A DNA stretch of 31,627 nucleotides from a virus. Of this stretch, positions 28,078 to 31,627 are shown piece after piece (position 1 is the stretch's first letter; the number at the start of each line of letters is the position of its first letter). The DNA lies in the IMG/VR virus record IMGVR_UViG_3300021962_006946, positions 1-31,627 of that record; one strand, 5' to 3'. Under the pieces are notes generated by a model. That model worked only from the letters and a program-made list of their open reading frames with translations. It was not told the DNA's origin and made no database searches. Made by a program: the position numbers and the translations under genes.

Positions 28078-31000
28078 TTAGGCTTGTGCTTCGCCCCAAC
28101 GTAGAATAATGTTAGCGTTAACTGATGTTCCAGATACCTTAAAGATGTTGATAGCCAATACGTCTGGACCATTTGGGAATGTACCCCTACCGCCTAAGGT
28201 AGTATTGGTTAATTCTTTCAATTCTGAAAGATCCAAACTATCTGAACTTCCCGGCAAGCTGATGAACGAGAATACCTGTTCACCTGGTAAAGCATACGGT
28301 GGTTGTCCAAATTTAAATGTAATAGTACTAGCACCTGCTACCACAGCATTGGATGTCTGCGTAAATGTTACAGAGTAGTAGCCAGTGCCCCCAAAGCTTC
28401 GTAAAGTACTAACTGTGGCTACGCGAGTACCCGCAGCAAATTTAGCATCAGAGACTTCTGTGCCGGCACCTGCTGAATAGGTCGATACCAATGTTTCCCA
28501 CGATGCTTGTGTAAAATAAACAAAGTTAGTCACTGCGGTATTTTGTGCCAGCGATAGCGTAATAGTATTGTTAGCATTTACAGCCGCTGCTGTGGTTCTA
28601 GTTATGAACAAGGTATAGTAGGGTATAGTATCAAAGGTCACAGTTGTTCCGCCTGCTAGTGTACCTATGCAATTACTACTAAACACCACAGAGTAGTAGC
28701 CAACCCCTCCAAATGTTTGTAATCCGCTGATAGTAGAGATAGTTGTTCCACCGGTAAATTTACCAGAGTCGTTGGTTAATGTACCTGCCACTGGAACATC
28801 TACTGGTAGTGCTGTCCAACTCGCTGCTGTAAAGAACAGATTATTGGTAGTTGTTCTAGAACCGCCGAACGCGGTGTTGATAGTTTGAGCTGATAATGGT
28901 AAATCAGCACTTAATCCTTGGCTCATTGTTACAGTATAATATCTGTTAGGCGATGTGCCTTGTATGCCTGACACTGACGATACCGTAGTTCCTCCTGGGA
29001 ATGCCGAAGTTACACTAAATCCAGTTTGTGTTACTGGATTGGTCATATTATTCCAACTGGCTTCCGTGATGTTTAACGCAGTTTGTCCTGCTACATAGGC
29101 TGTAAAAATAGTTCCGTTGTTGTTAGCTCCGGTCGCTGTTGAATTATATTGAACAAAGTTATTGCCTGCTCCTGTTACAATATAAGTTCCATTATATGCG
29201 TTAGGGTTTACACCAGTTACGGTAATTCTAGAATTGACCGGAAACGGAACATAACCTTGATTATTAAAAAATAATGTTGCTGTTACACCGTTGCCTTGTG
29301 GGAAAGTCGTATTAACTGACCTAAAGAACGTCTGCATACTAGAAGTTAACGCACCTAACGTTGTAGCTACTGGACTCGGGCTTGCGGCCACAGATGATAC
29401 TGTAGTGCCTGATTGGAATTTAGTATCCGAGGCTGCTATAGCGAATCCAGCAGTGGCACCTGAAGAATTCCAGCTGGCTTGTGTTGCGTATACGAATGAA
29501 GATCCTGTAGCTCTATTGAATGCTGTTTTATTAGGTACCGTTACGTTAGCAGTTACCGTATTCAATGCCGTAGCAGTAGCAGTGGGCTGAGCTACTCCAC
29601 CAGACCAGTTTACAGAACCACCAGGAGCGATCTGTGCGAAGCTAGGTTGGCCACCGGCAGCAACGCCTGTTAATCCAGACCAAACAATGTCGCTGGGGTT
29701 TGAAGGATAGTTCTGAGGATTTAACACTCCTTCAACGATGATACCGCCTGTGCCTGTATCTGATGTAACAGCTATCTCTTTCAATAATAATTGAGCTCTG
29801 TTTAACAATTCTCTATCACCGAGATCGCCCACTACCGCATTTGAAACACTAGGTGCTAGACGAATCAAGAACGCAGTAGCTTTGGTTGTGCTAACACTTA
29901 GACCAGTAGACGCATAGTTAAAAATGTATCCTCGATCTGAGTCAAACAAACCGTCTGTTAGGAAAGCACTACCCCAGTGGCTAATTAGTGGCGTTGTAGT
30001 GTTGTTCATTAGAATAACGCCAGTTCCGGCACTGTGATCTGCTGCCACGCCGGCTGTGAAGTTTCTATTAGCACCTGCTATGAATAAATCCAATTGAGCA
30101 GATCTAGTACAACCTGTTAGTCTGTTTAGAGTTCGATCGATTCCTGTATAAGAAATCATTTCATTGTCTATATAAACGATACCAGTTTCTGGGAATCCCG
30201 CCACGCTTGCGAGTGATACTACTGCAGCAGTATTGCTAATATCACTGACTAAGCTGCTAGTAGCACCATAATTTGAAACTTCGTACCTAACAGGCAGGTT
30301 ACCAGTACGCATATAAGCTTCTGTATTGATGTTTGAGTTTCTCATTCTATGTGCGAAAACATAATTACCGTCCGAACCTCTTAACATGAAATCAATAAAG
30401 CCAGCACCGTACCATGAATACTGGATTCCAATCATCTGCATCTTTGTGATATCTAAATCATACCCGCTAGGCCCGGTTCCATCTAGTCGATCTTTATTAA
30501 AGTTTGATTGCTGTACTCTAACTTCTGAAACTAAACTCATTTTAGCATTTGATACGTTGTTGACACCTCGGAAGTCTGGGTTAACAGTCATCGATGTCTG
30601 GCTGTCAACGTGTGTTACTATGTGTGTCATACCCCTAATGGTGACAGCATCGCCTGCTTTGATCTGATCTCGGAATCTACTGTTGAGCCCTGTAACTCTG
30701 TTCGAACCAGAGTTTACAGAAATAGTTCCTGCTAACTGTTTCGTAGAAGTGCGTTGAACAGCCCAAAGAGTCTGTCCATCATATTCCCAGAAAATTCCAT
30801 TTTGATCGTCAAAAACTCCAGCACGGACAACAGCACCTTTCCAGCGTAAAGTAGAAATTTGACAATTAAAACTTAGTGCGGGTTTTCTAGTTCCTACTCG
30901 TTTCGTAGCAATAATTCTAAATGTTCGTTCGCTGACGATTTCATCAACGGTATAATCGCCATCATATCCTCCGGTTGTTACACCGCTAAGGCGTATAACA

Positions 31001-31627
31001 GCACCGCGTTGTAGGCCGTGATCGTTGTCACCTAATGTAATTTCTATAGTGGCACCTACTTCGACATCCGTAGCAAGTATAGTCAATACATCATAGCTAG
31101 GTGCGAATAACGCACCTGTGGTATACATAACACCTTTACCAGATTGATAACGGATATATTTTTTACTTTGACGTATGGCCTGTACGCCATGTTGTGGGCC
31201 TCCAGTGCCTAGTTGAACACCGCCGTCGAACGGTCTATGTGTAAAGAAGCTATCAGGTCTTGGATACACCACTCCTGTTATAGGAGCACCTGTGATCACA
31301 CCTGGTGATCTAGCTTGGAAGGTAATGGTGTTTCGAGTTGGAATTTGTGTAGCGGAGAACGAACCGTTGGCTAATGAATGATTGTTAGATCCATTATCTG
31401 AGCTGACTGTAACGATAAACGATCCGCCTGGAGGAATTCCGTGAGGTTCTTGGAATATAATCTGTAATGTAGCTAATGTACCAAACCCTAATCCTGTACC
31501 GGAAGTAATTGTTGCTGTAGTAAATTCACTGACTGTTACAGAAGAATATAATTGTAGATTAATCCCAGCTACACCTAATCCAGTTACTGTAGCTGCTGTG
31601 ATGGCACCTGTAGATAGTGATACAGAC
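28078..31627 (-). CDS. Large repetitive virion structural protein (N-terminus outside window)
   Basis: The frame is open from the window edge (first full codon ends at 31626) to TAA at 28078, giving 1182 residues with no start visible. A GTG at 31299 is internal, not the true start. The region after about residue 110 has YPRPDSFFTHRPFDGGVQLG and QAIRQSKKYIRYQSGKGVMY, a conserved block I associate with large structural proteins of marine T4-like phages. SGVTTGGYDGDYTVDEIVSER and a second GYNGTY-type segment look like small beta domains. The C-terminal third holds four tandem repeats (about 29515 down to 28305) with an ASW core and GTTVSSV and YYSVTF segments. It is Thr/Ser/Gly/Asn-rich and probably a tail or baseplate fibre-like component. 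Confidence 0.7.
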   Translation of the reverse strand, partial: SVSLSTGAITAATVTGLGVAGINLQLYSSVTVSEFTTATITSGTGLGFGTLATLQIIFQEPHGIPPGGSFIVTVSSDNGSNNHSLANGSFSATQIPTRNTITFQARSPGVITGAPITGVVYPRPDSFFTHRPFDGGVQLGTGGPQHGVQAIRQSKKYIRYQSGKGVMYTTGALFAPSYDVLTILATDVEVGATIEITLGDNDHGLQRGAVIRLSGVTTGGYDGDYTVDEIVSERTFRIIATKRVGTRKPALSFNCQISTLRWKGAVVRAGVFDDQNGIFWEYDGQTLWAVQRTSTKQLAGTISVNSGSNRVTGLNSRFRDQIKAGDAVTIRGMTHIVTHVDSQTSMTVNPDFRGVNNVSNAKMSLVSEVRVQQSNFNKDRLDGTGPSGYDLDITKMQMIGIQYSWYGAGFIDFMLRGSDGNYVFAHRMRNSNINTEAYMRTGNLPVRYEVSNYGATSSLVSDISNTAAVVSLASVAGFPETGIVYIDNEMISYTGIDRTLNRLTGCTRSAQLDLFIAGANRNFTAGVAADHSAGTGVILMNNTTTPLISHWGSAFLTDGLFDSDRGYIFNYASTGLSVSTTKATAFLIRLAPSVSNAVVGDLGDRELLNRAQLLLKEIAVTSDTGTGGIIVEGVLNPQNYPSNPSDIVWSGLTGVAAGGQPSFAQIAPGGSVNWSGGVAQPTATATALNTVTANVTVPNKTAFNRATGSSFVYATQASWNSSGATAGFAIAASDTKFQSGTTVSSVAASPSPVATTLGALTSSMQTFFRSVNTTFPQGNGVTATLFFNNQGYVPFPVNSRITVTGVNPNAYNGTYIVTGAGNNFVQYNSTATGANNNGTIFTAYVAGQTALNITEASWNNMTNPVTQTGFSVTSAFPGGTTVSSVSGIQGTSPNRYYTVTMSQGLSADLPLSAQTINTAFGGSRTTTNNLFFTAASWTALPVDVPVAGTLTNDSGKFTGGTTISTISGLQTFGGVGYYSVVFSSNCIGTLAGGTTVTFDTIPYYTLFITRTTAAAVNANNTITLSLAQNTAVTNFVYFTQASWETLVSTYSAGAGTEVSDAKFAAGTRVATVSTLRSFGGTGYYSVTFTQTSNAVVAGASTITFKFGQPPYALPGEQVFSFISLPGSSDSLDLSELKELTNTTLGGRGTFPNGPDVLAINIFKVSGTSVNANIILRWGEAQA

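Noticed and set aside
31299-31299. GTG at 31299 as the start of the large virion protein
   Set aside because: The same frame is open without a stop to the window edge and continues with repeat-like Thr/Ser-rich sequence, so the true start is outside.
1-31627. tRNA genes, CRISPR arrays, integrase or attachment sites
   Set aside because: I looked through the intergenic gaps and saw no cloverleaf, regular spaced repeats or integrase; the phage looks strictly lytic in this window.

Overview
The window is part of the genome of a lytic T4-like (Straboviridae/Kyanoviridae-type) contractile-tailed phage of a Gram-negative, probably aquatic, bacterium. The core genes are unmistakable: UvsY, UvsX, gp32, large terminase gp17, small terminase gp16, head-completion nuclease gp4, tail tube gp19, tail sheath gp18, dNMP kinase, neck proteins gp13 and gp14, and tail completion protein gp15. 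The DNA is AT-rich and gene-dense. I saw no tRNA, rRNA, CRISPR array or insertion sequence. No gene-free stretch exceeds about 165 bases. The host cannot be read from the sequence. LPS-type sugar genes imply a Gram-negative host, and a small secreted Ala/Lys-rich protein resembles proteobacterial (possibly betaproteobacterial) ones; that is only a hint.

Layout. (1) 1-5433, sugar and surface module: two GT8-like glycosyltransferases, three methyltransferases, a nucleotidyltransferase-cupin fusion, a cupin, a short UDP-sugar dehydrogenase-like protein and a sugar epimerase, on both strands. (2) 5430-8217, recombination module on the minus strand: gp32, UvsX, a conserved acidic small protein, UvsY. 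(3) 8364-16758, minus strand: a small exported protein, a 711-residue phage protein, gp17, a Pro/Met-rich protein, a protein with a T4-type capsid-targeting N-terminus, gp16, gp4, a small unknown, a tail-tube-fold protein and gp19. (4) 16822-25406: a much enlarged tail sheath, a plus-strand HNH-like protein, dNMP kinase and gp13 on minus, then gp14, gp15, a degenerate Nudix-like protein and a coiled-coil protein on plus. (5) 25372-28039, a tight minus-strand operon for nucleotide-activated heptose: nucleotidyltransferase, PfkB kinase, cupin, HAD phosphatase and HldD epimerase. (6) 28078-31627, a large repetitive virion protein whose N-terminus lies outside the window.

The most unusual signal is regulatory. 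T4-type late-promoter boxes (NNTAAATA) occur upstream of many genes and fall into two classes. In seven cases the box ends exactly 5 nt before the ATG and no Shine-Dalgarno sequence is present. By analogy with T4 late promoters, transcription would then begin at the A of the start codon, giving leaderless mRNA. In the other clear cases the box lies 22 nt or more upstream and a Shine-Dalgarno sequence is present. The heptose operon shows the same geometry with a perfect-hexamer sigma-70 promoter (TTGACA, 16 nt, TATAAT, 6 nt, ATG). There the -10 box and ATG are also embedded in a terminator-like hairpin, which suggests a switch between early leaderless translation and silencing of late readthrough RNA. 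dNMP kinase also has a near-consensus sigma-70 promoter, so host-type promoters drive presumptive early genes and NNTAAATA boxes drive virion genes.
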